NCBI RefSeq assembly: GCF_003697845.1
Contig: NZ_RDQE01000011.1
Location: 24,425-88,424 of the forward strand
Length of the DNA stretch: 64,000 bases
Direction of reading: 5' to 3'
Origin: Halobellus captivus
GTDB taxonomy: Archaea; Halobacteriota; Halobacteria; Halobacteriales; Haloferacaceae
Part shown: one piece after another, positions 42,524 to 51,538 of the stretch
Position numbering within the stretch: position 1 is the stretch's first letter
How the letters are laid out: every line of letters begins with the position of its first letter
Translations under genes and position numbers: made by a program
The notes under the pieces: model-generated
Database searches by the model: none
What the model saw: the letters and a program-made list of their open reading frames with translations, nothing else
Told to the model about the DNA's origin: nothing

Positions 42524-42539
42524 ATTATGTCGACATAAT
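42524..42539. promoter_or_regulatory. 16-base perfect palindrome upstream of the CARF/HTH-type gene
   Basis: ATTATGTCGACATAAT is a perfect palindrome 59 bases before the ATG at 42598. A partial copy follows (CGACACAATCGAC overlapping the repeated CGACA-AATCGAC unit). Its AT-rich arms and position suit an operator for one of the two divergent regulators. Confidence 0.6.
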
Positions 42540-42597
42540 CGACACAATCGACTGGATCGGCACAACAATCAATACTCGTCGGACGAAGTCGGCAGAC

Positions 42598-43356
42598 ATG
42601 ACCGATCTGGACGTGCCGAGGCGCATCCACATCGTTCCCCTCGGGTACGAGGAGGACCGCATCGTGGAACCGGTGATCGACGCCGACGCCGACGAGGTCC
42701 TTCTCCTCGAACCGAGCCCCGACGACGAGGGAGTCGACAGCCCGACGTACCACGAGAACGTCCGGGAACGACTCCGGGACGCCGGCGTTCGGATCGAGAC
42801 GATCGAGTGTGACATCTTCAACCTGTACAGCTCGCTGGGAACGATCGCGGAGGTGTCCAACCGCTTCCGCGAGCACAGCGTCTACGTCAACCTGGCGGCC
42901 GGATCGAAGGTGACGGCGATCGGCGGGATGATCGCCTGTATGGTGACCGGGGCCGTGCCGTACTACGTGCGCGCGGAGACGTACGCGGGCGGAGAGGAGC
43001 GCCCGGTCGCGTCGGGCGCGAAGCCCCCGGAGACGCTTCCGAAGTATCACATCGAGGAGCCGGAGCGCGAACACGTCGCGGTCCTCGACCACGTCGCCGA
43101 CTCCCAGCCCGTCACGAAACGCGACCTCATCGACTACGGGCGGCGGGAGGGGCTCCCGTTCGTCGCGCGCTACGAGACCGAGGGGGTCCAGAACCCCGAT
43201 CGGGGGTATTACCGCCGGCTCAACACCCGGGTCGTGGAGCCGCTCCGGGAGCGGGGGTTCATCGAGATCGAGAAACACTCGAAGTACCAGTACGTCTCGC
43301 TCACTGAGAGCGGCGAGAACCACCTCCGTGCGTTCCGGTACCTCCTCGCGGAGTGA
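42598..43356 (+). CDS. HFX_2341-family regulator (CARF-like N-domain plus winged helix)
   Basis: A 252-residue regulator matching the haloarchaeal HFX_2341 (DUF6293-type) family. The N-terminal ~130 residues begin with a Rossmann-like strand-loop-strand (RRIHIVPLGYEEDRIVEP, VLLLEPSPDDEG) and a ...VYVNLAAGSKVTAIGGMIACM segment typical of CARF domains, the nucleotide-sensing folds known from CRISPR regulators such as Csa3. The C-terminal part is a winged helix (PVTKRDLIDYGRREGLPFVA and VEPLRERGFIEIEKH). A palindrome upstream may be its operator. A CARF ligand here is inference; the CRISPR array starts 18 kb away and no cas gene is adjacent. Confidence 0.8.
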   Translation: MTDLDVPRRIHIVPLGYEEDRIVEPVIDADADEVLLLEPSPDDEGVDSPTYHENVRERLRDAGVRIETIECDIFNLYSSLGTIAEVSNRFREHSVYVNLAAGSKVTAIGGMIACMVTGAVPYYVRAETYAGGEERPVASGAKPPETLPKYHIEEPEREHVAVLDHVADSQPVTKRDLIDYGRREGLPFVARYETEGVQNPDRGYYRRLNTRVVEPLRERGFIEIEKHSKYQYVSLTESGENHLRAFRYLLAE

Positions 43357-43449
43357 GCGATCCTCGTCCGCCTCCCCGGGTCGGAACCGCCACCGCTCGC
43401 CGAGGGGATCCCCGCCAATCCTCATGTGTGTTCGTCCCGAAGGGATACC

Positions 43450-44556
43450 ATGGGTAGCCGTGACGACATCGCGGCGGTCCTCGACCGGCTCGAGCCGCCG
43501 CCACGGGTCGTCGACTGGTCGCTTCTCGTCGTCGTCCTCGCGGAGACGGCCACCGGGCTCGTCTCGTTCACGGTCGGGACGCCCGACGGCTGGCCGCTCT
43601 TCTGGCTCCATCGATCGCTCGGGCTCGCGATCGTCGTCCTGCTCGGCTGGAAGCTGGCTCGGGTGCGACACAGGCTGTTCGACCGGAGTCTGTGGCGACG
43701 CTCGACCGCGCTGTCGGTTCTGACGCTCGTCGCCGCGGTCGGAACGGTCTCGACCGGGATCCTCTGGGTGGTCGGGGTCGACGTTCGGGTCTCCTACTGG
43801 ACGCTGTTGTCGATCCACGTCGGCTTCGGCCTGCTGCTCGTCCCGCTGGTGGCGTTTCACGCCGCGACTCGATTCCGTCCGCCGCGACGCGTCGACTTCG
43901 AGGGACGGCGGACCGCGGTCCAGTACGGAGCGCTGTTGATCGCGGGCGCGATCGTCTACCGCCTCCAGCAGGGAACGAACGCGCTGCTCTCGACGCCCGG
44001 CACGGACCGGCGGTTCACGGGGTCACAGCCGCGGGAGGGCGAGGGCAACGACGCCTTCCCGGTGACCTCCTGGGTCGCCGACGACCCGGACCCGATCGAC
44101 CGGGCGATCTATCGGCTCGGCGTGACCGGGCTCGTCGGGGAACCACGGGAGTTCGCCGCGGACGAACTCGCCGGCGACGAGGTGTCGGCGCTGCTCGACT
44201 GTACGAGCGGCTGGTACACGGTCCAGGAGTGGAGCGGGACTCGGGTCGGCGACCTGATCGAGGCGGCGGGTGGGCTGGAGAGCGGTGGCGCCCCCGACGC
44301 CCCGGAACCGGCGTACGTCCGGTTCGTCTCCGTCACGGGGTACCGCTGGAGCCTTCCCCTCGAGGAGGCCGAGGACGCCCTCATCGCGACGCACGTCGGC
44401 GGCGACCGGCTCACGCACGGCCACGGCGGGCCCGTGCGGCTCGTCGCCCCCGGTCGCCGGGGGTTCCAGTGGGTGAAGTGGGTGACCCGGGTCGAGGTCC
44501 GCGCCGAGCGCGACCCCGCGCAGTGGGTCGTCACGCTGGTGAGCGGGTTCGACTAG
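43450..44556 (+). CDS. membrane-anchored molybdopterin oxidoreductase (sulfite-oxidase fold)
   Basis: A 368-residue fusion. Residues ~20-180 contain about five hydrophobic helices like a cytochrome b561/MsrQ-type domain with candidate heme histidines His54, His123 and His137. The C-terminal half has a sulfite-oxidase-type molybdopterin domain: GEPREFAADELAGDEVSALL, DCTSGWYTVQEWSGTRVGDL with Cys251 as molybdenum ligand, VSVTGYRWSLPLEEAEDAL and RRGFQWVKWVTRVEV. In bacteria MsrP and MsrQ are separate proteins that repair oxidised methionine; here membrane and molybdenum parts are one chain. The substrate is unknown. ATG 43450. Confidence 0.82.
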   Translation: MGSRDDIAAVLDRLEPPPRVVDWSLLVVVLAETATGLVSFTVGTPDGWPLFWLHRSLGLAIVVLLGWKLARVRHRLFDRSLWRRSTALSVLTLVAAVGTVSTGILWVVGVDVRVSYWTLLSIHVGFGLLLVPLVAFHAATRFRPPRRVDFEGRRTAVQYGALLIAGAIVYRLQQGTNALLSTPGTDRRFTGSQPREGEGNDAFPVTSWVADDPDPIDRAIYRLGVTGLVGEPREFAADELAGDEVSALLDCTSGWYTVQEWSGTRVGDLIEAAGGLESGGAPDAPEPAYVRFVSVTGYRWSLPLEEAEDALIATHVGGDRLTHGHGGPVRLVAPGRRGFQWVKWVTRVEVRAERDPAQWVVTLVSGFD

Positions 44557-44634
44557 GGCGAAGCGGCGACGGGCGCGATCCCGAAACTCCCGGATAGGCC
44601 CGTGTGAACGCCCCACAGTCCCGAAACCGGACCG

Positions 44635-44648
44635 CTATCCTTTTAGTC
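44635..44648 (+). promoter_or_regulatory. promoter of the S10-spc ribosomal operon
   Basis: CTATCCTTTTAGTC contains a T-rich TATA-like core with a BRE-like CTATCC, followed ~35 bases later by the first ATG (44683). No other strong promoter is seen before uL3, so it probably drives the entire operon. Confidence 0.5.
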
Positions 44649-44682
44649 CGTCGTCCGGAATCAGGAGTACAGTCTCGCCACG

Positions 44683-45549
44683 ATGCGCACCGAAGACGGA
44701 CTCACGATCTGTGTCCCGTCTTCGGTCGTCCGGGAAGCCGAGGACGGTCGCGAGGCGACTCGCAAACTCGGCTACGTCGCCCGTGCGGCGGCGGTGTTCC
44801 GGGCGGACCGGCTCGTCGTCTTCCCCGACGGGGAAGGCGAACGACGCCGGGGCGGGGAGTACGTCCGTGCCGTGCTGGGGTACGCCGCGACGCCCCCGGA
44901 GCTCCGAAAGGACCTCTGGGGCGAGCGCGACGAGCTCCGGTACGTCGGCGTGCTGCCGCCGCTGCGCGTGCCGTGGCGGACCGGCTCGCCCCCGAACGGG
45001 GACGAGTCGACAACACAGGGACTCGTGACCGAGGTCGGACCTGAAGGCCGCGTCCGGGTCAATTCCCCGCTGGGGGAACACCCGATCTCCCTGCTCGTTC
45101 CCTCCGGAATGGAGGTCGAGCAGGGGGAGCGCGTCACCATCAGGGTCTCTTCGAGAGAACCGGTCCGCGCCCGCATCACCGGGAAGCCCGAGGCGGGCTT
45201 CCAGGTCGTGGAAGCGGACCTGTCGGAAGCGCTCGCCGGCGACGGACTCGCCGTCGCCACGTCGCGACACGGGGAGGAACTCTCCGTCTCGCGGCTCGGC
45301 GGACTCGTCGCCGACGCGCGGGAGGCCGGCGGATACACCGTCGCCTTCGGCGCGCCGGAGCGGGGGCTTCCGGAGATGCTCGGGCTCTCGCCCGAGGACA
45401 TCCGGGCGGCCGTCACGGACGGCCGCCGAGTCGAACCCGATCCGGGGTTCGACCTCTGGCTGAACACGATCCCGGCACAGGGCAGCGGGGTAGTCCGAAC
45501 GGAGGAGGCTCTGTTCGCGACCCTCGGCTCGCTCACACTCACGGAGTAA
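44683..45549 (+). CDS. putative SPOUT-type RNA methyltransferase, first gene of the ribosomal operon
   Basis: A 288-residue protein of the DUF171 type, a SPOUT (trefoil-knot) methyltransferase with an inserted OB-fold (residues ~110-180, TQGLVTEVGPEGRVRVNS and QGERVTIRVSSREP). The knot end is visible as YTVAFGAPERGLPEMLG and FDLWLNTIPAQGSGVVRTEE, where the last glycine-rich loop binds S-adenosylmethionine. In archaea the gene regularly precedes rpl3, so it probably methylates 23S rRNA during assembly, but the target base is not proven. Four bases separate its stop from the rpl3 ATG. Confidence 0.8.
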   Translation: MRTEDGLTICVPSSVVREAEDGREATRKLGYVARAAAVFRADRLVVFPDGEGERRRGGEYVRAVLGYAATPPELRKDLWGERDELRYVGVLPPLRVPWRTGSPPNGDESTTQGLVTEVGPEGRVRVNSPLGEHPISLLVPSGMEVEQGERVTIRVSSREPVRARITGKPEAGFQVVEADLSEALAGDGLAVATSRHGEELSVSRLGGLVADAREAGGYTVAFGAPERGLPEMLGLSPEDIRAAVTDGRRVEPDPGFDLWLNTIPAQGSGVVRTEEALFATLGSLTLTE

Positions 45550-45553
45550 ACAC

Positions 45554-46570
45554 ATGCCACAACCAAGCCGACCACGAAAAGGCTCGCTGGGCTACGGCCC
45601 ACGCACCCGCGCGGACAGCGAGGTACCGCGCATTCGCTCGTGGCCAGACGACGACGGTGCACCCGCACTGCAGGGATTCGCCGGCTACAAGGCCGGGATG
45701 ACCCACGTCATGATGGTCAACGACGAGGCGGACTCGCCGCGTGAGGGGATGGAGGAGTCCGTCCCCGTCACGGTGGTGGAGACGCCGCCGATGCACGCCG
45801 TCGCCGTGCGAGCCTACGAGGACACGCCGTACGGACAGAAGCCGGTAGTCGAGGTATGGGCGACCGAGTTCCACGAGGAGCTCGACCGCGCCCTCGACCT
45901 CCCGGCGGAGGACACCTTCGAGGAGGACGAGGCGGAACTCGAGCGGCTGCTCGAGGACGACGTGGTCGACGACGTCCGCGTCATCACCCACACCACCCCC
46001 TCGGAGCTCGCGAACGTGCCGAAGAAGAAGCCCGACGTGATGGAGACGCGCGTCGGCGGCGGCTCCCTCGAGGAGCGCGCCGACTTCGCACTCGAGCTCG
46101 TCGCCGACGGCGGCGCCCACGAGTTCGGCGACGTCTTCCGCGCCGGACAGTACACCGACGTCTCCGGCGTCACGAAGGGGAAGGGGACGCAGGGTCCCGT
46201 CAAACGCTGGGGCGTCCAGAAGCGGAAGGGCAAACACGCCCGCCAGGGATGGCGGCGTCGGATCGGCAACCTCGGTCCGTGGAACCCCTCCCGCGTGCGC
46301 TCCACCGTTCCCCAGCAGGGCCAGACCGGCTACCACCAGCGCACCGAGCTCAACAAGCGCCTCATCGACTTCGGCGAGGGCGACGACGCCTCCGTCGACG
46401 GCGGCTTCGTCAACTACGGCGAGGTCGACGGCGAGTACGCGCTGGTCAAGGGCTCGCTGCCGGGGCCGGACAAGCGCCTGCTGCGATTCCGCCCGGCCAT
46501 CCGGCCGAACGACCAGCCGCGCCTCGACCCCGAGGTCCGGTACGTATCCACCGCATCCAACCAGGGATAA
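45554..46570 (+). CDS. rpl3: 50S ribosomal protein uL3
   Basis: A 338-residue L3 of archaeal/eukaryotic length, with the N-terminal MPQPSRPRKGSLGYGPRTRA and the GYKAGMTHVMMVND segment, and the W-finger loop VTKGKGTQGPVKRWGVQKRK near the peptidyl transferase centre. It folds one of the first steps of 23S rRNA assembly. Second gene of the operon; only three bases separate it from uL4. Acidic surface inserts reflect halophily. Confidence 0.97.
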   Translation: MPQPSRPRKGSLGYGPRTRADSEVPRIRSWPDDDGAPALQGFAGYKAGMTHVMMVNDEADSPREGMEESVPVTVVETPPMHAVAVRAYEDTPYGQKPVVEVWATEFHEELDRALDLPAEDTFEEDEAELERLLEDDVVDDVRVITHTTPSELANVPKKKPDVMETRVGGGSLEERADFALELVADGGAHEFGDVFRAGQYTDVSGVTKGKGTQGPVKRWGVQKRKGKHARQGWRRRIGNLGPWNPSRVRSTVPQQGQTGYHQRTELNKRLIDFGEGDDASVDGGFVNYGEVDGEYALVKGSLPGPDKRLLRFRPAIRPNDQPRLDPEVRYVSTASNQG

Positions 46571-46573
46571 TCC

Positions 46574-47320
46574 ATGAACGCAACAGTACACGACCTGGAC
46601 GGCGGGGACGCGGGCAGCGTCGAGCTGCCGGCGATCTTCGAGACCGCGTTCCGACCGGACCTCATCGGTCGGGCGGTCAGCGCCGCACAGGCCAACCGGA
46701 AACAGGCCTACGGGGCCGACGAGTTCGCCGGACTGCGGACCCCCGCGGAGTCGTTCGGCTCCGGGCGCGGGCTCGCTCACGTCCCGCGCTCCGAGAACGT
46801 CGCCCGCCGCGTCCCGCACGCGGTTTCGGGCCGCGCCGCACACCCCCCGAAGGCCGAGAAGGACCAGACGAAGAAACTGAACGACAAGGAGCGACAGCTC
46901 GCCATCCGGTCGGCCGTCGCGGCCACCGCCGACGCCGAGCTCGTCGCCGAGCGCGGTCACGCCTTCGACGACGACCTCGACCTCCCGCTCGTCGTGAGCG
47001 ACGAGTTCGAGGACCTACAGAAGACCCAGGAGGCCCTGGGAGTGCTCGAGGCGGTCGGCGTCGACGCCGACGTCGAGCGCGCCGACGAGGGACGCTCCGT
47101 CCGCGCGGGTCGCGGGAAGACCCGCGGCCGCAAGTACAGCCAGCCGAAGTCCGTGCTCGTCGTGACGAGCGAGGAGCCGTCGCGCGCCGCCCGCAATCTC
47201 GCGGGCGTCGACGTCGCGACCGCCGGCGAGGTCAACGCGGAGGACCTCGCGCCCGGCGCGCACCCGGGTCGGCTCACGCTGTGGACCGAGTCGGCGATCG
47301 AGGAGGTGGCCGACCGATGA
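46574..47320 (+). CDS. rpl4: 50S ribosomal protein uL4
   Basis: A 248-residue L4 (archaeal L4/L1e type). The long extended loop lining the exit tunnel is recognisable by GRGLAHVPRSENVARRVPHA and AAHPPKAEKDQTKKLNDKER, followed by the globular AVAATADAELVAERGH and VDVATAGEVNAEDLAPGAHP ends. The next ATG overlaps its stop (ATGA), giving translational coupling to uL23. Confidence 0.97.
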   Translation: MNATVHDLDGGDAGSVELPAIFETAFRPDLIGRAVSAAQANRKQAYGADEFAGLRTPAESFGSGRGLAHVPRSENVARRVPHAVSGRAAHPPKAEKDQTKKLNDKERQLAIRSAVAATADAELVAERGHAFDDDLDLPLVVSDEFEDLQKTQEALGVLEAVGVDADVERADEGRSVRAGRGKTRGRKYSQPKSVLVVTSEEPSRAARNLAGVDVATAGEVNAEDLAPGAHPGRLTLWTESAIEEVADR

Positions 47321-47571
47321 GCTCGCTCATCGAACACCCGCTCGTGACCGAGCAGGCGATGAACGAGATGGACTTCAAGAACAAGCTGCTGTTCTTAGTC
47401 GACATCGACGCGACCAAACCGGAGATCCGCGACGAGATCTCCGAGCGATACGAGGTCACCGTCGTCGACGTGAACACGCAGGTGACGTCGAAGGGCAAGA
47501 AGAAGGCGACGGTCACGCTCTCCGCGGAGGACGACGCGACCGACATCGCCTCCCGGATCGGGGTGTTCTGA
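47317..47571 (+). CDS. rpl23: 50S ribosomal protein uL23
   Basis: An 84-residue L23 located at the exit-tunnel rim, where it contacts the signal recognition particle and SecY. Marks: MSSLIEHPLVTEQAMNEMD, FLVDIDATKPEIRDEISERY and VVDVNTQVTSKGKKKATVTL. Start ATG 47317 overlaps uL4. Two bases separate it from uL2. Confidence 0.97.
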   Translation: MSSLIEHPLVTEQAMNEMDFKNKLLFLVDIDATKPEIRDEISERYEVTVVDVNTQVTSKGKKKATVTLSAEDDATDIASRIGVF

Positions 47572-47573
47572 CG

Positions 47574-48296
47574 ATGGGACGACGAATCCAAGGACAGCGG
47601 CGAGGACGCGGCGGCCCGACGTTCCGGGCCCCCTCCCACCGCTACAAGGCGGAACTGTCGCACAAGACGCTCGAGGACACGGACCTGATCACCGGCGAGA
47701 TCGTCGGGATCGAACACGACCCGGCGCGTTCCGCGCCGCTCGCGGAGGTCGAGTTCGACGACGACGACCGTCGACTCGTGCTCGCGCCGGAGGGCGTTCG
47801 TGTGGGCGAGACGATCCAGGTCGGCGTCTCGGCGGAGATCAAACCCGGGAACACGCTCCCGCTCGCGGAGATCCCCGAGGGGGTCCCCGTGTGTAACGTC
47901 GAGAGCAACCGCGGCGACGGCGGGAAGTTCGCCCGCGCCTCGGGCGTCTCGGCGACGCTTCTCACTCACGACCGCGACGTCGCGGTCGTCCAGCTTCCCA
48001 GCGGGGAAGTGAAACGGCTCGACCCGCAGTGTCGCGCCACGATCGGCGTGGTCGCGGGCGGCGGACGGACGGAGAAGCCCTTCGTCAAGGCCGGAAACAA
48101 GTACCACAAGATGCAGGCGCGCGGGACGAAGTACCCGCGCGTTCGCGGCGTCGCGATGAACGCCGTCGACCACCCCTTCGGTGGGGGTGGCCGCCAACAC
48201 CCCGGTCAGCCGAAGTCGGTCTCGCGGGACGCCCCGCCGGGACGCAAGGTCGGGGACATCGCATCCAAACGGACCGGACGAGGTAGCAACAAATGA
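47574..48296 (+). CDS. rpl2: 50S ribosomal protein uL2
   Basis: A 240-residue L2, needed for subunit joining and peptide-bond formation. It has the RNA-binding N-terminus [20 protein letters not shown], the middle [20 protein letters not shown], and the conserved [20 protein letters not shown] end, where the His of GGGRQHPG corresponds to the essential bacterial L2 histidine. The stop overlaps the uS19 start (ATGA). Confidence 0.97.
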   Translation: MGRRIQGQRRGRGGPTFRAPSHRYKAELSHKTLEDTDLITGEIVGIEHDPARSAPLAEVEFDDDDRRLVLAPEGVRVGETIQVGVSAEIKPGNTLPLAEIPEGVPVCNVESNRGDGGKFARASGVSATLLTHDRDVAVVQLPSGEVKRLDPQCRATIGVVAGGGRTEKPFVKAGNKYHKMQARGTKYPRVRGVAMNAVDHPFGGGGRQHPGQPKSVSRDAPPGRKVGDIASKRTGRGSNK

Positions 48297-48718
48297 GTTC
48301 CGAATACCGCACCGGCCGCGAGGGCGAGGAGTTCGCCTACCGCGGTCACTCGCTCGACGAGCTGCAGGAGATGGACGTAGAGGAGGTCGCGGAACTGCTC
48401 CCCGCACGACAGCGGCGAAGCATCACGCGAGGCCTGAGCGTCGAGAAGGAGAAGCTTCTCGAGAAGGCCCGAAGCCGTGACAAGGAGACGACCGCCGACG
48501 ACCCGATCCGGACGCATCTGCGCGACATGCCGATCCTTCCGGAGTTCGTCGGCGTCACCTTCTCCGTGTACAACGGACACAGCTTCGAGCGCGTTCAGGT
48601 CGAACCCGAGATGATCGGACACTACCTGGGCGAGTTCCACCAGACCCGAAGCACCGTCGAACACGGCCAGGCCGGCATCGGCGCGACCCGGTCCTCGAAG
48701 TTCGTGCCCCTCAAGTAA
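48293..48718 (+). CDS. rps19: 30S ribosomal protein uS19
   Basis: A 141-residue archaeal S19 with the eukaryote-like N-terminal extension ([33 protein letters not shown]) and the conserved core [20 protein letters not shown] and [21 protein letters not shown] (two blocks). It sits in the head of the small subunit near the A-site finger. Three bases separate it from uL22. Confidence 0.97.
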   Translation: MSSEYRTGREGEEFAYRGHSLDELQEMDVEEVAELLPARQRRSITRGLSVEKEKLLEKARSRDKETTADDPIRTHLRDMPILPEFVGVTFSVYNGHSFERVQVEPEMIGHYLGEFHQTRSTVEHGQAGIGATRSSKFVPLK

Positions 48719-48721
48719 CCC

Positions 48722-49186
48722 ATGGGAATCAACTACAGCGTCGAGGCCGACCCGGAGACCACCGCCAAGGGGATGCTCCGCGACCGGCCCATCAGCGTGA
48801 AGGACAGCAAGGAGATCTCCCGGGAGATCAAAGGCGAGACGGTCGCCGACGCCGAGGCGTACCTCCAGGAGGTCATCGACGAGGAGACCTCGGTGCCGAT
48901 GCGCCAGCACAGCGCCGGCGCGGGCCACCGCTCGGACATCGACGGCTGGGACGCGGGACGGTATCCCGCGAAGGCCGCCAAGGACTTCCTCAAGCTCCTG
49001 GAGAACGTCAAGCACAACGCCGACGAGCAGGGGTTCGACGGCGACGAGATGGTGATCAAACACGTCGCTCCCCACAAGGTCGGCGAGCGACCGGGTCGGA
49101 ACCCGCGCGCGGCGGGGGCGACCCAGTGGAACACCACGCTCGCGGACGTCGAACTGATCATCGAGGAGCCGGAGGCTGAGAACTAA
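48722..49186 (+). CDS. rpl22: 50S ribosomal protein uL22
   Basis: A 154-residue L22 that binds several rRNA domains and lines the exit tunnel with a beta hairpin (here around residues 85-125, [20 protein letters not shown] and the ...[20 protein letters not shown] loop). Starts [19 protein letters not shown]. The last base of its stop TAA is the first base of the uS3 ATG. Confidence 0.96.
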   Translation: MGINYSVEADPETTAKGMLRDRPISVKDSKEISREIKGETVADAEAYLQEVIDEETSVPMRQHSAGAGHRSDIDGWDAGRYPAKAAKDFLKLLENVKHNADEQGFDGDEMVIKHVAPHKVGERPGRNPRAAGATQWNTTLADVELIIEEPEAEN

Positions 49187-50124
49187 TGGCTGACGAACAC
49201 CAATTCATCGAGGACGGCCTTCGCCGTTCACAGATCAACGAGTTCTTCGCGGACGAGCTCGGCCGAGCCGGCTACGGCGGCATGGACGTCGCCAAAACGC
49301 CGATGGGCACGCAGATCGTCCTGAAAGCGGAGAAGCCCGGCATGGTGATCGGGAAGGGCGGGAAGAACATCCGCAAGATCACCACCGAGCTGGAGGACCG
49401 CTTCGACATGGACGACCCGCAGATCGACGTTCAGGAGGTCGACGAGCCCGACCTGAACGCCCAGATCGTCGCGGACCGGCTCGCGAACGCCCTCGAACGG
49501 GGCTGGTACTTCCGGAAGGCGGGCCACACCACGATCGACCGCATCATGGACGCCGGCGCGCTCGGCGCCGAGATCGTGTTGAGCGGGAAGGTCACCGGCG
49601 CCCGCTCGCGCGTGGAGAAGTTCAACCGCGGCTACATCAAACACAACGGCGAGCCGGCCCAGGAGGTCGTCGACCACGGCAAGGGCGTCGCCGTGATGAA
49701 GCTCGGCACCATCGGCGTCAACGTCAAGATCATCCCGCCGGGCGCGAAGCTGCCCGACGACTTCGACGTCCGCGAGGACGCCGAGGTCCCCGAAGTCGAC
49801 CAGGCCGACGCGGCCGCCGACGAGGGCGTCGAGGCGCTCTTAGAGGAGGAGCCCGAGGAGGTCCCGGAGGTCGGGGCCGACGACGACGTCGACGTTCCGG
49901 ACGACGATCCGGCGGACGTCATCGACGAGGAGATCGTCGAGGAGGTCGTCGAGGAGACCGGCGAGACCGCGACCGGGGCGACGGACGCTCCCGCGGAGGA
50001 GCCCGTCGAGACGGGCGACGTCGACGACGAGCCGGACGAGCTCGACGAGGAGATCGAATCGGAGGCGGCCGACCTGGTCGCCGAGATGGAAGAGGCCGAC
50101 GAGGAAGCCGAGGAGGACGAGTAA
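49186..50124 (+). CDS. rps3: 30S ribosomal protein uS3 with long acidic tail
   Basis: A 312-residue S3. The N-terminal KH domain has the GxxG loop in [17 protein letters not shown] (residues ~54-70), and the C-terminal S3 domain has [20 protein letters not shown] and [20 protein letters not shown]. Residues ~197-312 form an extremely acidic Glu/Asp/Val tail, much longer than in non-halophiles and probably disordered. S3 forms part of the mRNA entry site. One base separates it from uL29. Confidence 0.96.
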   Translation: MADEHQFIEDGLRRSQINEFFADELGRAGYGGMDVAKTPMGTQIVLKAEKPGMVIGKGGKNIRKITTELEDRFDMDDPQIDVQEVDEPDLNAQIVADRLANALERGWYFRKAGHTTIDRIMDAGALGAEIVLSGKVTGARSRVEKFNRGYIKHNGEPAQEVVDHGKGVAVMKLGTIGVNVKIIPPGAKLPDDFDVREDAEVPEVDQADAAADEGVEALLEEEPEEVPEVGADDDVDVPDDDPADVIDEEIVEEVVEETGETATGATDAPAEEPVETGDVDDEPDELDEEIESEAADLVAEMEEADEEAEEDE

Positions 50125-50125
50125 C

Positions 50126-50338
50126 ATGGCGATCCTCTACACCGACGAGATCCGCGACATGACCGCCGCAGAGCGGGAGGTCGAACTCGAGGAGCTCGAG
50201 ACCGAGCTGCTCAACACGAAGGCACAGCAGGCGGCCGGCGGGATGCCCGAAAGCCCCGGCCGGGTGAACGAACTGAAGAAGACGATCGCCCGGATCAAGA
50301 CGATCCAGGCGGAAGAAGGCGACTTCGACGACGAGTAA
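50126..50338 (+). CDS. rpl29: 50S ribosomal protein uL29
   Basis: A 70-residue helical protein at the exit-tunnel rim near uL23. Marks: [20 protein letters not shown] and the ...[20 protein letters not shown] segment followed by [17 protein letters not shown]. Six bases separate it from the RNase P gene. Confidence 0.95.
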   Translation: MAILYTDEIRDMTAAEREVELEELETELLNTKAQQAAGGMPESPGRVNELKKTIARIKTIQAEEGDFDDE

Positions 50339-50344
50339 CGAACG

Positions 50345-50803
50345 ATGATATCCCCCGAAACGCTCGTACGGCACGAACTCGTCGGCCTCCCGGTTCGGGT
50401 GGCCGACGCCGACAGCGACGCCCACGTCGGGATCGCCGGTCGGGTGCTGTTCGAGACGGAACGCACCCTCGTGGTGCGAACCGGATCGGGGGACAAGCGG
50501 GTGCCCAAATCGGGCACGACCTTTGAGTTCGCGGTCGTCGAGACGGCGACCGCACGCACAGATGAAGCCGCCGACGACGGCCAGTCGTCGGGGTCCACGT
50601 CCCAACTCGGGTCGGATACTGCGGGGGTCCGCCCCCGTCAGTCCGGCCCGTCCGGGTCCACACGCGTCGTCGACGGTGACGATGGGGGTCCGGCGAGCCG
50701 GCGAGGCGAGTGCAAAGACGCGGTCTACGTAACGGTGGATGGCACGCGGCTGCGGGACCGGCCCGCCGAACGCACCGAACGAGGTGTCTCACAATGGCGA
50801 TAG
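50345..50803 (+). CDS. rnp1: ribonuclease P protein component 1 (Rpp29/Pop4)
   Basis: A 152-residue archaeal RNase P subunit 1. The Sm-like barrel is seen in [39 protein letters not shown] and [14 protein letters not shown], and the barrel resumes only after a ~45-residue insert at the far end ([20 protein letters not shown]). The insert (residues ~68-115, Ser/Gly/Asp-rich) is lower in conservation and probably a flexible loop. It processes tRNA 5' ends with the RNA component. Its end overlaps the uS17 start by 10 bases, so the coupling is tight. Confidence 0.9.
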   Translation: MISPETLVRHELVGLPVRVADADSDAHVGIAGRVLFETERTLVVRTGSGDKRVPKSGTTFEFAVVETATARTDEAADDGQSSGSTSQLGSDTAGVRPRQSGPSGSTRVVDGDDGGPASRRGECKDAVYVTVDGTRLRDRPAERTERGVSQWR

Positions 50804-51138
50804 GAATAGACGTACCCATGCCTCCGGAGCCAGACGACCCGGAGGATTACGACTACGAGAAGTGCCCGTTCTACGGGCAGCTTCCCGTCCGCGGCCAGCT
50901 CCGAGAGGGGACGGTCGTGTCGACGGATATGGAAAAGACCGTCATCGTCGAGCGAGAATACGACGTGTTCGTACCGAAATACGATCGGTACATGAAGCGT
51001 CGGTCGCGCATCCCGGCACACGTGCCGGGCGTGCTCGACTCGCTCGAAGTCGGTGACGAAGTGACGATCGCGGAGACGCGACCGCTCTCGAAGACGAAGT
51101 CCCACGTCGTCGTCGAGAACCTGACGGGTGATGCGTGA
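50794..51138 (+). CDS. rps17: 30S ribosomal protein uS17
   Basis: A 114-residue archaeal S17 with the OB-fold core [20 protein letters not shown] and [20 protein letters not shown], and an N-terminal [20 protein letters not shown] extension. ATG 50794 overlaps the rnp1 end; the open frame upstream of it is not part of the protein. The stop overlaps the uL14 ATG by one base. Confidence 0.96.
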   Translation: MAIGIDVPMPPEPDDPEDYDYEKCPFYGQLPVRGQLREGTVVSTDMEKTVIVEREYDVFVPKYDRYMKRRSRIPAHVPGVLDSLEVGDEVTIAETRPLSKTKSHVVVENLTGDA

Positions 51139-51536
51139 TGGAGGCGCTCAAAGCCGACGTCACACAGGGGCTCTCGAAGGGTTCCCTCATCACGTGTGCC
51201 GACAACACCGGCGCGCGTGAGCTGAAGGTGATCTCCGTCGCCGGCTACTCCGGCACGAAGAACCGCCACCCGAAGGCAGGTATCGGCGACAAGGTGACCG
51301 TCTCGGTCACGAAGGGAACGCCCGAGATGCGGCGGCAGGTGCTGGAGGCGGTCGTCGTCCGCCAGCGCAAGTCGATCCGCCGTCCCGACGGCACGCGCGT
51401 GAAGTTCGAGGACAACGCGGCCGTGATCATCGACGACCTCGACGAGCCGCGGGGCACGGAGATCAAGGGCCCCGTCGCCCGCGAGGTCGCCGAGCGCTAC
51501 GGGAGCATCGCGTCCACCGCGACGATGATCGTGTAA
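51138..51536 (+). CDS. rpl14: 50S ribosomal protein uL14
   Basis: A 132-residue L14 at the subunit interface, part of intersubunit bridges and a factor-binding region. Marks: [40 protein letters not shown] and [20 protein letters not shown], with the closing [23 protein letters not shown] 51138 is chosen over GTG 51135, three bases earlier. Confidence 0.97.
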   Translation: MEALKADVTQGLSKGSLITCADNTGARELKVISVAGYSGTKNRHPKAGIGDKVTVSVTKGTPEMRRQVLEAVVVRQRKSIRRPDGTRVKFEDNAAVIIDDLDEPRGTEIKGPVAREVAERYGSIASTATMIV

Positions 51537-51538
51537 CC

